Positions 17,397 through 26,288 of a stretch of 64,000 nt of DNA are shown in pieces. The notes beneath the pieces are model-generated. The model searched no databases and was not told the origin of the DNA. It saw only the letters and a list, made by a program, of their open reading frames with translations. Position 1 is the first letter of the stretch. Each line of letters starts with the position of its first letter. Location of the stretch: the NCBI RefSeq assembly GCF_008271655.1, contig NZ_VKKX01000033.1:496001-560000 (forward strand). Reading direction: 5' to 3'. The translations under genes were made by a program, and so were the position numbers. This DNA is from Gemmobacter caeruleus (lineage in GTDB: Bacteria > Pseudomonadota > Alphaproteobacteria > Rhodobacterales > Rhodobacteraceae).

Positions 17397-18281
17397 ATGA
17401 TCGACAAGCTGGAAATGTTCATCGCGCTCGCCAATGAAGGCCATTTCGGTCGCGCGGCCGAGATCTGCGGCGTGACGCAGCCCACGCTGTCTTCGGCGAT
17501 CAAGCAGCTTGAGGAACAGTTGGGCGTGCAACTGGTCTGGCGCGGGTCGCGGTTTCAGGGGCTGACCCCCGAGGGGCAGCGCGTGCTGGACCGCGCGCGG
17601 CGGATCGTCGGTGACACCCGCGCCCTGCGCGACGAGATGCGCGCCTCGCGGCAGGGGCTGGCGGGCAATCTGCGGATCGGGGTCATCCCGACCGCGCTGC
17701 CGATGGTTGCCGATCTGACCCGGCATTTCGCGCATCGCCACCCGAATGTGCGCATCACCCTGCTGTCGCGCACCTCGGTGGAGATCCTGTCGGGGATCGA
17801 GCAGCTGGAGCTGGATGCCGGCATCACCTATCTGGATAACGAACCGCTGGGCCGCGTGGCGCAGGTGCCGCTTTATGCGGAATTCTACCGGCTGCTGTGC
17901 ACCCGCGACAGCGCCTTTGCCGGACGGGAGCAGGTGACCTGGGCCGATCTGGCCGGGGCGCCGCTATGTCTGCTGACCTCTGACATGCAGAACCGGCGCA
18001 TCGTCAACCAGCATCTTGCCGAGGCCGGCATTCACGGCGCGCCCGGGGTCGAATCGAATTCGACCATCGCGCTGCTGACCCATGTCCTGACCGGGGAATG
18101 GGTCTCGGTCCTGCCGAAAAAGCTGGCGGATCTGTTTGCGGGGGCCTCCGGTCTGGTGGCGGTGCCCATCGTCGGGCCGGAGGTGGAACATCTGGTCGGC
18201 CTGATTGCGACGCATCGCGACCCGCCGACGCCGCTGATCGCCGCGCTGACGGAAAGCGCGCGACGGATCGCCAAGGTTTGA
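17397..18281 (+). CDS. LysR-family regulator next to the formate dehydrogenase operon
   Basis: 294 residues: N-terminal winged helix (HFGRAAEICGVTQPTLSSAIKQLE) and a LysR substrate-binding domain from about residue 90 (GNLRIGVIPTALPMVADL). It lies 89 bases upstream of fdsG in the same direction, and a textbook LysR box overlaps its stop codon. That context suggests it controls the fds operon, like FdsR described in Cupriavidus necator (Ralstonia eutropha), which I recall as a LysR-type regulator. The effector is unknown; formate is a guess. Confidence 0.85.
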   Translation: MIDKLEMFIALANEGHFGRAAEICGVTQPTLSSAIKQLEEQLGVQLVWRGSRFQGLTPEGQRVLDRARRIVGDTRALRDEMRASRQGLAGNLRIGVIPTALPMVADLTRHFAHRHPNVRITLLSRTSVEILSGIEQLELDAGITYLDNEPLGRVAQVPLYAEFYRLLCTRDSAFAGREQVTWADLAGAPLCLLTSDMQNRRIVNQHLAEAGIHGAPGVESNSTIALLTHVLTGEWVSVLPKKLADLFAGASGLVAVPIVGPEVEHLVGLIATHRDPPTPLIAALTESARRIAKV

Positions 18282-18296
18282 TAGGGTTTTTCTATC
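18280..18296. promoter_or_regulatory. LysR-type binding box upstream of fdsG
   Basis: GATAG-N7-CTATC, a perfect inverted repeat containing the canonical T-N11-A LysR core. It begins inside the TGA stop of the LysR gene and lies about 75 bases before the fdsG start. An AT-rich stretch with a second TATC half-site (18326-18329) follows, a likely activation site and promoter. Confidence 0.65.
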
Positions 18297-18370
18297 GACT
18301 GACGGTATATTGATATTGATTTGCCTATCGCGCCTCTGCATGGTCCCGCCAGCCATCGGGAGGAGAGCCA

Positions 18371-18838
18371 ATGTCGGATCAGTCCGTCACCGTCGCGCGC
18401 GTGCAAGAGATTGTCGCCGCGCATCAGGGGCTTGAAGGCCCGCTTCTGCCGATCCTCCATGCGGTGCAGGCCGCCTTTGGCCATGTGCCCGAAGCGGCTG
18501 TGCCGGTGATCGCCGAGGCGCTGAATCTCGGTCGCGCCGAGGTGCATGGGGTGATGAGCTTTTACCATGACTTCCGCGAGGCCCCGACCGGGCGCCATGT
18601 GGTCAAGCTGTGCCGCGCCGAAAGCTGCCAGTCTGTCGGGGCGGACCGGGTCGCTGCGCATGCGCAGGCCCGGCTGGGTGTCGATTGGCACGGGACCACC
18701 GCCGATGGCGCGGTGACGCTGGAGCCGGTGTTCTGCCTTGGCCTCTGTGCCTGCGGGCCGGCGGCCATGGTCGATGGCCGGCTGATCGGGCGGGTGGATG
18801 AGGCCCGGCTGGATGCGATCGTCGAGGAGGTGCGCTGA
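18371..18838 (+). CDS. fdsG: NAD-dependent formate dehydrogenase gamma subunit
   Basis: 155 residues, NuoE/HoxE-like. The thioredoxin-like [2Fe-2S] domain has its four ligands in CRAESCQS and CLGLCACGP. In FdsABG it passes electrons with FdsB between the molybdenum subunit and NAD+. First gene of the fds operon, with GGAGAG before the ATG; its stop overlaps the fdsB start by one base (TGATG). Confidence 0.94.
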   Translation: MSDQSVTVARVQEIVAAHQGLEGPLLPILHAVQAAFGHVPEAAVPVIAEALNLGRAEVHGVMSFYHDFREAPTGRHVVKLCRAESCQSVGADRVAAHAQARLGVDWHGTTADGAVTLEPVFCLGLCACGPAAMVDGRLIGRVDEARLDAIVEEVR

Positions 18839-20358
18839 TGAAGATCTATGTTCCCCGCGATGCTGCCGCCCGGGCCCTGGGCGCCGATGCGGTGGTGGCC
18901 GCGCTGCGCGCCGAGGCGGGCCGGCGTGGCGTCGATGTGACGATTATCCGCAACGGTTCGCGCGGGATGGTCTGGCTGGAACCGCTGGTCGAGGTGGAAT
19001 CCCCGCAAGGCCGCGTGGCCTTTGGGCCGATGGTGCCCGAGGCCGTGGCGCAGATCTTTGACGGCGGCGCATTGTCGCTTGGCCTGACCGACGAACTGCC
19101 CTGGCTCAAGGGCCAGACTCGCCTGACCTTCGCGCGCTGCGGCCTGATCGACCCGCTTTCGCTGGCGGATTATCGCGCCCATGGCGGGCTGGAGGGGCTG
19201 ACCCGCGCCCTGACCCTGCCCGGCGCCGAGATCGTGCGCGAGGTGACCGAGTCCGGCCTGCGCGGGCGGGGGGGCGCCGGCTTTCCGACCGGGATCAAAT
19301 GGAAAACGGTGCATGACGCTGCGGGACCGCAGAAATACATCGTCTGCAACGCGGATGAGGGCGACAGCGGCACCTTTGCCGACCGCATGATCATGGAGGG
19401 CGACCCCTTTGTTCTGATCGAGGGGATGGCCATTGCCGGCCTCGCCGTCGGCGCGACCAAAGGGTTTGTGTATATTCGTTCGGAATACCCCGACGCGATC
19501 GAGGTAATGACCGCCGCCGTTGACGTGGCGCGCGCCGAGGGCGTGCTGGGGGCGGCGGTCCTTGGTTCGGATCGGGGCTTTGACATCGAGATCCGCGTGG
19601 GCGCGGGCGCCTATGTCTGCGGCGAGGAAACCTCGTTGCTGAACAGCCTTGAGGGCAAGCGCGGCGTGGTGCGGGCCAAGCCGCCACTGCCGGCGCTGCA
19701 AGGGTTCATGGGCCGGCCGACAGTGGTGAACAACGTTATCTCGCTGGCCTCCGTGCCGGTGATCCTGGCCAGGGGCGCGGCCTATTATGCGGGCTTCGGG
19801 TTGGGTCGGTCGCGCGGCACGATCCCGTTGCAGATCGCCGGGAACGTGAAACAGGGCGGGCTTTACGAGGTGGCTTTTGGCCTGACCCTGCGCCAGATCG
19901 TCGAGGAAATCGGCGGCGGCACCGCCTCGGGCCGGCCGGTCAAGGCGGTGCAGGTTGGCGGGCCGCTGGGCGCCTACCTCGGGCCGCATCAGTTTGATAT
20001 TCCTTTCGGATATGAGGAATATGCCGGCCAGAACGCGCTGATCGGCCATGCGGGGTTGACCGTGTTTGACGACAGTGCCGACATGCTGAAACTGGCGCGT
20101 TTCGCGATGGAATTCTGCGCCATCGAAAGCTGTGGCAAATGCACCCCCTGCCGGATCGGGGCGGTGCGCGGCGTCGAAACGCTTGATCGGATCGGGCGGG
20201 GCGACAGCGCTGCGATCCCGCTGCTGACCGACCTGTGCGAGACGATGAAATCCGGCTCGCTCTGCGCGCTTGGTGGATTCACGCCCTATCCGGTCATGTC
20301 TGCCCTGACGCATTTCGCCGATGATTTCGCCGCCCAAGCCAAGGAGGCCGCCGAATGA
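18838..20358 (+). CDS. fdsB: NAD-dependent formate dehydrogenase beta subunit
   Basis: 506 residues, NuoF-like with an N-terminal thioredoxin-like extension. The FMN/NAD(H) site is marked by GLRGRGGAGFPTGIKW and CNADEGDSGTFADR; the [4Fe-4S] site is ESCGKCTPCRIGAVRG. It reduces NAD+ with electrons from formate oxidation. The gene overlaps fdsG by one base and fdsA by four, as expected for a soluble heteromeric complex made from one transcript. Confidence 0.95.
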   Translation: MKIYVPRDAAARALGADAVVAALRAEAGRRGVDVTIIRNGSRGMVWLEPLVEVESPQGRVAFGPMVPEAVAQIFDGGALSLGLTDELPWLKGQTRLTFARCGLIDPLSLADYRAHGGLEGLTRALTLPGAEIVREVTESGLRGRGGAGFPTGIKWKTVHDAAGPQKYIVCNADEGDSGTFADRMIMEGDPFVLIEGMAIAGLAVGATKGFVYIRSEYPDAIEVMTAAVDVARAEGVLGAAVLGSDRGFDIEIRVGAGAYVCGEETSLLNSLEGKRGVVRAKPPLPALQGFMGRPTVVNNVISLASVPVILARGAAYYAGFGLGRSRGTIPLQIAGNVKQGGLYEVAFGLTLRQIVEEIGGGTASGRPVKAVQVGGPLGAYLGPHQFDIPFGYEEYAGQNALIGHAGLTVFDDSADMLKLARFAMEFCAIESCGKCTPCRIGAVRGVETLDRIGRGDSAAIPLLTDLCETMKSGSLCALGGFTPYPVMSALTHFADDFAAQAKEAAE

Positions 20359-23231
20359 AAGACTTTGTCCTTCCCGATCGCGACTTCGGCACCCCGGCCG
20401 CGAAATCAAAACAAATGGTCACATTGAACATCGACGGCTTTGACGTGACCGTGCCCGAAGGCACCAGCATCATGCGCGCGGCCGCCGAGGCGGGCATTCC
20501 GGTGCCCAAACTCTGCGCGACGGACAGCGTCGATGCCTTTGGCTCCTGCCGTCTCTGCCTGGTGGAGATCGAGGGCCGCAACGGCACCCCGGCCTCTTGC
20601 ACCACGCCGGTTGCGCCGGGGATCAAGGTTCATACCCAGACCAGCAAGCTCAAGCAGCTGCGCCGCGGGGTGATGGAGCTTTACATCTCGGATCACCCGC
20701 TGGATTGCCTGACCTGCGCCGCCAATGGCGATTGCGAATTGCAGGATATGGCGGGCGCCGTCGGCCTGCGCGACGTGCGCTATGAGGCGGTGGAGACCCA
20801 TTTCCGCGCCAAGGACACCAGCGGCGGCGCCAATCCGCAATGGCTGCCGAAAGACGACAGCAACCCCTATTTCAGCTACGATCCGTCGAAATGCATCGTC
20901 TGTTCGCGCTGCGTGCGCGCCTGCGAGGAGGTGCAGGGCACCTTCGCGCTGACGATCCAGGGCCGCGGCTGGGACAGCCGGGTGCATGCCGGCGCCAGGG
21001 CCGACAGTTTCCTGACCTCGGATTGCGTGTCTTGCGGCGCCTGCGTGCAGGCCTGCCCGACCGCGACGCTGACCGAAAAATCGGTGATCGACATCGGCAC
21101 GCCCGACCGTGCGATCGTGACGACCTGCGCCTATTGCGGCGTCGGCTGCCAGTTCAAGGCCGAAATGCGCGGCGATGAGCTGGTGCGGATGGTGCCCTAC
21201 AAGCATGGCAAGGCCAATCGCGGCCATAGCTGCGTGAAGGGCCGCTTTGCCTATGGCTATGCCAGCCATCAGGACCGCATCCTGAACCCGATGATCCGTG
21301 ACACGATCGACGAACCCTGGCGCGAAGTGTCCTGGGCCGAGGCGATGGAATTCGCGGCAAACCGGATGAAGGCGATCCAGCAGAAATACGGCCGCCAGTC
21401 GGTCGGCGTCATCACCTCCAGCCGCTGCACCAATGAAGAATCCTATCTGGTGCAGAAACTCACCCGCGCGGTATTCCTGAACAACAATACGGATACCTGC
21501 GCGCGCGTCTGCCATTCGCCCACCGGCTATGGTCTGGGCCAGACTTTCGGCACCTCGGCCGGCACGCAGGATTTCGATTCCGTCGAGGATTGCGACGTGG
21601 CGCTGATCATCGGTTCCAACCCGCATTCCGGCCACCCCGTCTTTGCCAGCCGCCTGAAAAAGCGCCTGCGCCAGGGGGCCAAGCTGATCGTCGTCGATCC
21701 GCGCCGCACCGAGATGGTCGAGGGCGCGCATTACAAGGCGGCGCATCACCTCGCGCTTCGGCCCGGGACCAATGTTGCCATCGTCTCGGCGCTGGCGCAT
21801 GTGATCGTGACCGAAAAGCTTTATGACGAGGCGTTCATCCGCAGCCGCTGCGACTGGGCCGAGTTTGAGGATTACGCCGAATTCATCAGCGACCCGAAAC
21901 ATTCCCCCGAGGCGGTCGAGCTGCTGACCGGCGTTCCGGCGGAGGAGGTGCGCGGCGCGGCCCGGCTTTATGCGACCGGCGGCAATGCGGCGATCTATTA
22001 CGGGCTGGGCGTGACCGAACACAGCCAGGGTTCGACCACGGTGATCGGCATTGCCAACCTTGCCATGCTTACCGGCAATATCGGCCGTCCCGGCGTGGGC
22101 GTGAACCCGCTGCGTGGCCAGAACAACGTGCAGGGCTCCTGCGACATGGGGTCGTTCCCGCATGAACTGCCGGGCTATCGCCATGTGAAGGGCGCCGAGG
22201 TGCGCGCGATCTATGAAAAGGCCTGGGGGGTGGAGATCGACCCCGAGCCGGGCCTGCGCATCCCCAACATGCTGGATGCGGCGGTGGAGGGCAGCTTCAA
22301 GGGCCTTTACTGCCAGGGCGAAGACATCCTGCAATCCGACCCCGACACCAGACATGTGGCGGCCGGTCTTGCGGCGATGGAATGCGTGATCGTCCATGAC
22401 CTTTTCCTGAACGAAACCGCGAATTACGCGCATGTGTTCTTTCCCGGCTCGTCCTTCCTGGAAAAGGACGGCACCTTCACCAATGCCGAGCGCCGCATCA
22501 ACATGGTGCGCAAGGTGATGGCGCCCAAGCAGGGCTATGCCGATTGGGAAGTGACCCAGATGTTCGCCAATGCCATGGGCGCCGGCTGGACCTATACCCA
22601 CCCGTCGCAGATCATGGCGGAGATCGCGCTGACCACGCCCAGCTTTGCCGGGGTCACCTATGACCGGATCGAGGAAATGGGCTCGATCCAGTGGCCCTGC
22701 AACGACCAGGCGCCCGAGGGCACGCCCCTGATGCATATCGACGGCTTCGTGCGCGGCAAGGGCAAGTTCATCCGCACCGAATATGTCGCGACCGATGAAA
22801 AGACCGGGCCGCGCTTTCCGCTGCTGCTCACCACCGGGCGGATCCTCAGCCAGTATAATGTGGGCGCGCAGACCCGGCGCACGCAGAACACCGTCTGGCA
22901 CGATCAGGATGTGCTGGAGATCCACCCCCATGACGCCGAAACCCGCGGCATCCGGGATGGCGATTTCGTGCGCCTTGCCAGCCGGGCGGGCGAAACCACG
23001 CTGCGGGCGGAAATTACCGATCGCGTCTCGCCCGGCGTGGTCTATACGACCTTCCACCACCCGGTGACCCAAGCCAATGTCGTGACCACCGATTTCTCGG
23101 ACTGGGCGACCAACTGCCCGGAATACAAGGTGACGGCGGTGCAGGTCAGCCCCTCCAACGGGCCGAGCGAGTGGCAGGAAAGCTATGAGGCGCAGGCCAG
23201 CCTGTCGCGCCGGATCGCGGCGGCCGAGTGA
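20355..23231 (+). CDS. fdsA: Formate dehydrogenase alpha subunit, molybdenum catalytic subunit
   Basis: 958 residues. Order of domains: [2Fe-2S] ferredoxin domain (about 20-100, with FGSCRLC), a His-Cys cluster segment (HPLDCLTCAANGDCELQ), two [4Fe-4S] sites (CIVCSRCVRAC, CVSCGACVQACP), then the bis-MGD domain with its own cluster (CAYCGVGC). The molybdenum-ligating residue is Cys386 in CARVCHSPTGYG, with His387 beside it, so this is a Cys rather than selenocysteine enzyme. It oxidises formate to CO2. The linked fdsC and nearby moaD-moaE supply cofactor functions. Confidence 0.97.
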   Translation: MKDFVLPDRDFGTPAAKSKQMVTLNIDGFDVTVPEGTSIMRAAAEAGIPVPKLCATDSVDAFGSCRLCLVEIEGRNGTPASCTTPVAPGIKVHTQTSKLKQLRRGVMELYISDHPLDCLTCAANGDCELQDMAGAVGLRDVRYEAVETHFRAKDTSGGANPQWLPKDDSNPYFSYDPSKCIVCSRCVRACEEVQGTFALTIQGRGWDSRVHAGARADSFLTSDCVSCGACVQACPTATLTEKSVIDIGTPDRAIVTTCAYCGVGCQFKAEMRGDELVRMVPYKHGKANRGHSCVKGRFAYGYASHQDRILNPMIRDTIDEPWREVSWAEAMEFAANRMKAIQQKYGRQSVGVITSSRCTNEESYLVQKLTRAVFLNNNTDTCARVCHSPTGYGLGQTFGTSAGTQDFDSVEDCDVALIIGSNPHSGHPVFASRLKKRLRQGAKLIVVDPRRTEMVEGAHYKAAHHLALRPGTNVAIVSALAHVIVTEKLYDEAFIRSRCDWAEFEDYAEFISDPKHSPEAVELLTGVPAEEVRGAARLYATGGNAAIYYGLGVTEHSQGSTTVIGIANLAMLTGNIGRPGVGVNPLRGQNNVQGSCDMGSFPHELPGYRHVKGAEVRAIYEKAWGVEIDPEPGLRIPNMLDAAVEGSFKGLYCQGEDILQSDPDTRHVAAGLAAMECVIVHDLFLNETANYAHVFFPGSSFLEKDGTFTNAERRINMVRKVMAPKQGYADWEVTQMFANAMGAGWTYTHPSQIMAEIALTTPSFAGVTYDRIEEMGSIQWPCNDQAPEGTPLMHIDGFVRGKGKFIRTEYVATDEKTGPRFPLLLTTGRILSQYNVGAQTRRTQNTVWHDQDVLEIHPHDAETRGIRDGDFVRLASRAGETTLRAEITDRVSPGVVYTTFHHPVTQANVVTTDFSDWATNCPEYKVTAVQVSPSNGPSEWQESYEAQASLSRRIAAAE

Positions 23232-24034
23232 TGGAGACGCGGCGCAGCCTGCCGCGTCTGTCTGTCCGGGCGGGGGTCAGCCTGCCCGGACATCGCCTGC
23301 TGCCCGAGGAAGTGCCGGTCGCGCTCAGCTATAACGGCTCCACCCATGCGGTGATGATGGCGACGCCCGCCGATCTGACGGATTTCGCGCGCGGGTTCAC
23401 CCTGACCGAAGGCATCGCCACCCCGGACGAGATCCAGAGCATCGAGGCGGTGGCCACCGACAAGGGCATTGATCTGCAAATCTGGCTGACCGAGGATGCC
23501 GCGCAGCGACAGGCGCGGCGGCGGCGCAGCATGGCGGGGCCGGTGGGCTGCGGCCTGTGCGGGATCGACAGCCTGGAGGAGGCCGCGCGCATCCCGCCGC
23601 GCCTGCCGCCGGGCAGCTTTACCATGACGCCCCATGAGGTGCGCGCCGCCATCGCCGGGCTGGAACAGCACCAGCCGCTGCATGACGCCACCCGCGCCGC
23701 CCATTGCGCGGCCTTCTGGTCGGAAGGGTGCATCCGCGCCGCGCGCGAGGATGTCGGCCGCCACAACGCACTGGACAAGCTGATCGGCGCGCTGGCTGGC
23801 AACGCCGCGCAGGGGGCGCTGATCCTGACCTGCCGCACCTCGATCGACATGGTGCAAAAGGCGGCCATCGCGGGCTTTCCGGTGCTGATCGCCGTCTCGG
23901 CCCCGACAGCCGCCGCTGTCGATCTGGCCGCCGCCGCCGGGCTGACCCTGATCGCGCTGGCCCGGCCCGACAGTTTCGAGATCTTCACCCACCCTACCCG
24001 TATCCCGCCAGAGGAGAGCGCCGATGTCGCATGA
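23231..24034 (+). CDS. fdsC: Formate dehydrogenase accessory sulfurtransferase FdsC/FdhD
   Basis: 267 residues of the FdhD family. It has the CXXC-type motif GCGLCGIDSLEEA near residue 110 and later EDVGRHNALDKLIG and TCRTSIDMVQKAA. FdhD/FdsC proteins bind bis-MGD and sulfurate or deliver it to formate dehydrogenase. The ATG at 23231 overlaps the fdsA stop (TGATG); a GTG one codon earlier is possible. The gene overlaps fdsD by 11 bases. Confidence 0.93.
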   Translation: METRRSLPRLSVRAGVSLPGHRLLPEEVPVALSYNGSTHAVMMATPADLTDFARGFTLTEGIATPDEIQSIEAVATDKGIDLQIWLTEDAAQRQARRRRSMAGPVGCGLCGIDSLEEAARIPPRLPPGSFTMTPHEVRAAIAGLEQHQPLHDATRAAHCAAFWSEGCIRAAREDVGRHNALDKLIGALAGNAAQGALILTCRTSIDMVQKAAIAGFPVLIAVSAPTAAAVDLAAAAGLTLIALARPDSFEIFTHPTRIPPEESADVA

Positions 24035-24260
24035 CAGCAACTGGCAGACCAAGCTGATCACCATGGCAAACCAGATCGCCCGCTTCATGGAAAGCAAGCC
24101 CCATGCCGAAGGGGTGGCGGGTCTGGCGAGCCATATCAACGATTTCTGGGAACCGCGGATGCGGCGGCAATTGTTCGACATTCTCGATCAGGGCGGCACC
24201 GGCCTGCGCCCGCTGGTGATCGAGGCCGCGCCGCAGATCCGCCGCCCCGCGACGGCCTGA
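24024..24260 (+). CDS. fdsD: Formate dehydrogenase delta subunit
   Basis: 78 residues, matching the small FdsD family: IARFMESKPHAEGVAGLASHI and FWEPRMRRQLF are typical. FdsD is needed for activity or stability of the complex in related organisms; its exact job is unclear. It is the last gene of the operon, followed by a GC-rich repeat element. Confidence 0.9.
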   Translation: MSHDSNWQTKLITMANQIARFMESKPHAEGVAGLASHINDFWEPRMRRQLFDILDQGGTGLRPLVIEAAPQIRRPATA

Positions 24261-24270
24261 CCTCTGCCTT

Positions 24271-24315
24271 GCTTCTTGCCGAAATACTCCGGGGGTGCGG
24301 GGGCTGGCCCCCGCT
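24271..24315 (-). repeat. GC-rich intergenic repeat element, copy B
   Basis: Read on the minus strand it has the GGGGGC/GCCCCC hairpin followed by the same 20-base core as copy A (CCCCCGGAGTATTTCGGCAA) and a GAAGCAAGG tail. It starts 11 bases after the fdsD stop and precedes the preQ1 riboswitch. No minus-strand gene follows its tail, unlike copy A. Confidence 0.75.
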
Positions 24316-24385
24316 TGCGCCCGCGCGCCACGGGGCGCTTGCCAAGCCCGGGGGCGGCTGCTAGCCGGGGGCTCTGGCAAACGCC

Positions 24386-24467
24386 TCCGGTCGCAGACCA
24401 CCCGGTCAAAACTGCGCTCAGGGCCCGCAAGGGCCCCCCGATGTGACCCGAGGCCCCAACAAGGGGC
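24386..24467 (+). promoter_or_regulatory. preQ1-I riboswitch controlling queF
   Basis: A compact H-type pseudoknot is readable: P1 pairs CCGG (24387-24390) with CCGG (24402-24405); P2 pairs CGCAG in the loop (24392-24396) with CTGCG (24412-24416); between P1 and P2 lies the A-rich linker TCAAAA. Loop and tail match preQ1-I riboswitches. Downstream, GCCCC (24453-24457) can pair with GGGGC (24463-24467), hiding the queF ribosome site AAGGGG, so control at translation is likely. A GGGCCC-GCAA-GGGCCC hairpin (24421-24436) sits between and may be part of the switch. Confidence 0.8.
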
Positions 24468-24472
24468 ATCCC

Positions 24473-24940
24473 ATGACAGACGACGATATCTATTCCGGCC
24501 TGCAACAGCTTGGCCAGCCCACCCGCGTTCCGACCGACCCTTCCGAGGCGGTGCTGGAGCGGGTGCAGAACCCCGAGGCGGGGCAGCGCTATGTCGTGCG
24601 TTTCACCGCGCCGGAATTCACCTCGCTCTGCCCGATGACGGGCCAGCCCGATTTCGCACATCTGGTGATCGATTATGTGCCGCGTGACTGGCTGGTGGAA
24701 AGCAAGTCGCTGAAACTGTTTCTGTTTTCCTTCCGCAATCACGGCGCCTTCCATGAGGCCTGCACCGTCAGCATCGGGCGGCGGCTGGTCGATCTGCTTG
24801 ATCCCGAATGGCTGCGCATCGGCGGTTACTGGTATCCGCGCGGTGGCATGCCGATTGATGTCTTCTGGGCCAGCGGCCCGGCGCCGGCGGGGATCTGGCT
24901 GCCCGATCAGGGCGTGCCGGGCTATCGCGGGCGCGGCTGA
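24473..24940 (+). CDS. queF: NADPH-dependent 7-cyano-7-deazaguanine reductase
   Basis: 155 residues, the short (type I, unimodular) QueF. The catalytic Cys is in [15 protein letters not shown], and the QueF motif is [20 protein letters not shown]. It reduces preQ0 to preQ1 for queuosine. The start at 24473 follows the AAGGGG site by six bases, inside the proposed riboswitch hairpin. No other queuosine genes adjoin; queG is elsewhere in the window. Confidence 0.96.
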   Translation: MTDDDIYSGLQQLGQPTRVPTDPSEAVLERVQNPEAGQRYVVRFTAPEFTSLCPMTGQPDFAHLVIDYVPRDWLVESKSLKLFLFSFRNHGAFHEACTVSIGRRLVDLLDPEWLRIGGYWYPRGGMPIDVFWASGPAPAGIWLPDQGVPGYRGRG

Positions 24941-24943
24941 CGC

Positions 24944-26179
24944 TCAGCCGTGCCGGCGCCGCGCCTCCAGTGCGAGGCCGGTGCCCACGCTGCCGAAATC
25001 GTCGCCCCGGCTGTGCCGCGCCTCTGGCAACAGCCGGGTCATCAGGCCCGTCAGCGCCGGCAGGCGGCTGGAACCGCCGGTCAGAAACACGCTGTCCACC
25101 TGGCTTGGGGCAAGGCCCGCCTGCGCCAGCACCCGCAGGATCAGCGCCTCCAGCCGGGCCAGGGCCGGGGCCAGCACAGCCTCGGCGGCGGTGCGGCGCA
25201 GCACCGGGTTCGGGGCCGCACAAAGCGGCGACAGCATCAGCCGTTCGGCCTCGGCGCCGCTCAGCGCGATCTTGGCGCGCTCCACCTCCATGGCAAGGGC
25301 ATGCCCATTCTCGCCGTCGATCAGGCGCAGGAAACGGTCGATCAGTTCCGGCCGGTCGATTTCGTGGCGCAGCGCCTTGAGGTCGGTCAGGGTCTGGCGG
25401 GCATAGATCACGTTGATGCGGTGCCAGGTCGCCAGATCAAGGTAGTAATGCCGCGGCATGGTGCCGGTGCCGCCCTTGGTCGCGGCGCCAAAGCCCAGAT
25501 GCGGCAGCGCCTCGGCCAGGCTCAGCATGCGGTCGAAATCGGTGCCCCCCAGCCGGATCCCGTCATTGCCCAGAATATCGGCGCTGCGGTCGGGCTGGGC
25601 GCGCCGCGCCGGCCCCAGCCGCAACAGCGACACATCCGAGGTGCCGCCGCCGATATCGACGATCAACGCGATTTCCTCATCGCTCAGCCGGGTTTCGTGA
25701 TGCAATGCGGCGGCGATGGGTTCGTATTGGAACGACACCGCGTCAAAGCCGATCTCGCGGGCAATCTCGGCCAGCACGGTCTCGGCCCGGGCATCGGCCT
25801 GCGGGTCGTCATCGACGAAATGCACCGGCCTGCCCAGCACCACCGCGCCGGTGGTTTCGGGCAGGGCGGCGCGCATGCGGGCCAGAAAGCGCGCGACCAC
25901 CTCGCGAAAGCTGACGCTGCGCGCGCCGACCCGGGTGCGTTCTGCGATCAGCCCCGATCCCAGGGTGCTTTTCAGCGCCCGCATCAGGCGACCCTCGTCG
26001 CGTTCCAGATAGGCGGCGATGGCGGCGCGGCCGAATTGGGGCGCCCCGTCCGTGGGCCAGAACACCGCCGAGGGCAGCGTGACCTCTGCCCCCTCCAGCG
26101 GCACGAGCCGCACGCCCGCCGCATCGGCCAGGCCCAATGTGGAATTCGAGGTGCCAAAGTCGATGCCGCAAGACCGCAT
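24944..26179 (-). CDS. Hsp70-like protein of the YegD type
   Basis: 411 residues: an actin/Hsp70 ATPase domain only, without the substrate-binding domain of DnaK. Phosphate and adenosine motifs: CGIDFGTSNSTLGL at the N-terminus, LIVDIGGGTSDVSLLR in the middle and VFLTGGSSRLPAL near the end. This length and layout match YegD-type proteins, thought to be chaperone relatives with no settled role. The start at 26179 follows GACGGGGG; an ATG five codons upstream is an alternative. It is divergent from pgsA. Confidence 0.85.
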   Translation of the reverse strand: MRSCGIDFGTSNSTLGLADAAGVRLVPLEGAEVTLPSAVFWPTDGAPQFGRAAIAAYLERDEGRLMRALKSTLGSGLIAERTRVGARSVSFREVVARFLARMRAALPETTGAVVLGRPVHFVDDDPQADARAETVLAEIAREIGFDAVSFQYEPIAAALHHETRLSDEEIALIVDIGGGTSDVSLLRLGPARRAQPDRSADILGNDGIRLGGTDFDRMLSLAEALPHLGFGAATKGGTGTMPRHYYLDLATWHRINVIYARQTLTDLKALRHEIDRPELIDRFLRLIDGENGHALAMEVERAKIALSGAEAERLMLSPLCAAPNPVLRRTAAEAVLAPALARLEALILRVLAQAGLAPSQVDSVFLTGGSSRLPALTGLMTRLLPEARHSRGDDFGSVGTGLALEARRRHG

Positions 26180-26288
26180 GAAAACCCCCGTCAAGACCGC
26201 CGGCGCGAAGGCGCCCGGGGTAACGCCGCGCGGCGGGGCTGTAAAGCACCCCCTTCCTTCCGGGCATGGCTTCCGCTACCAAGGCAAC

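Noticed and set aside
20406-23072. 888-codon open frame opposite fdsA
   Set aside because: Antisense shadow of a clear formate dehydrogenase gene; composition typical of a reverse-strand frame in GC-rich DNA.
24421-24436. GGGCCC-GCAA-GGGCCC as a terminator for the preQ1 switch
   Set aside because: The stem is followed by C-rich sequence, not T; a ribosome-site hairpin further down explains control better.
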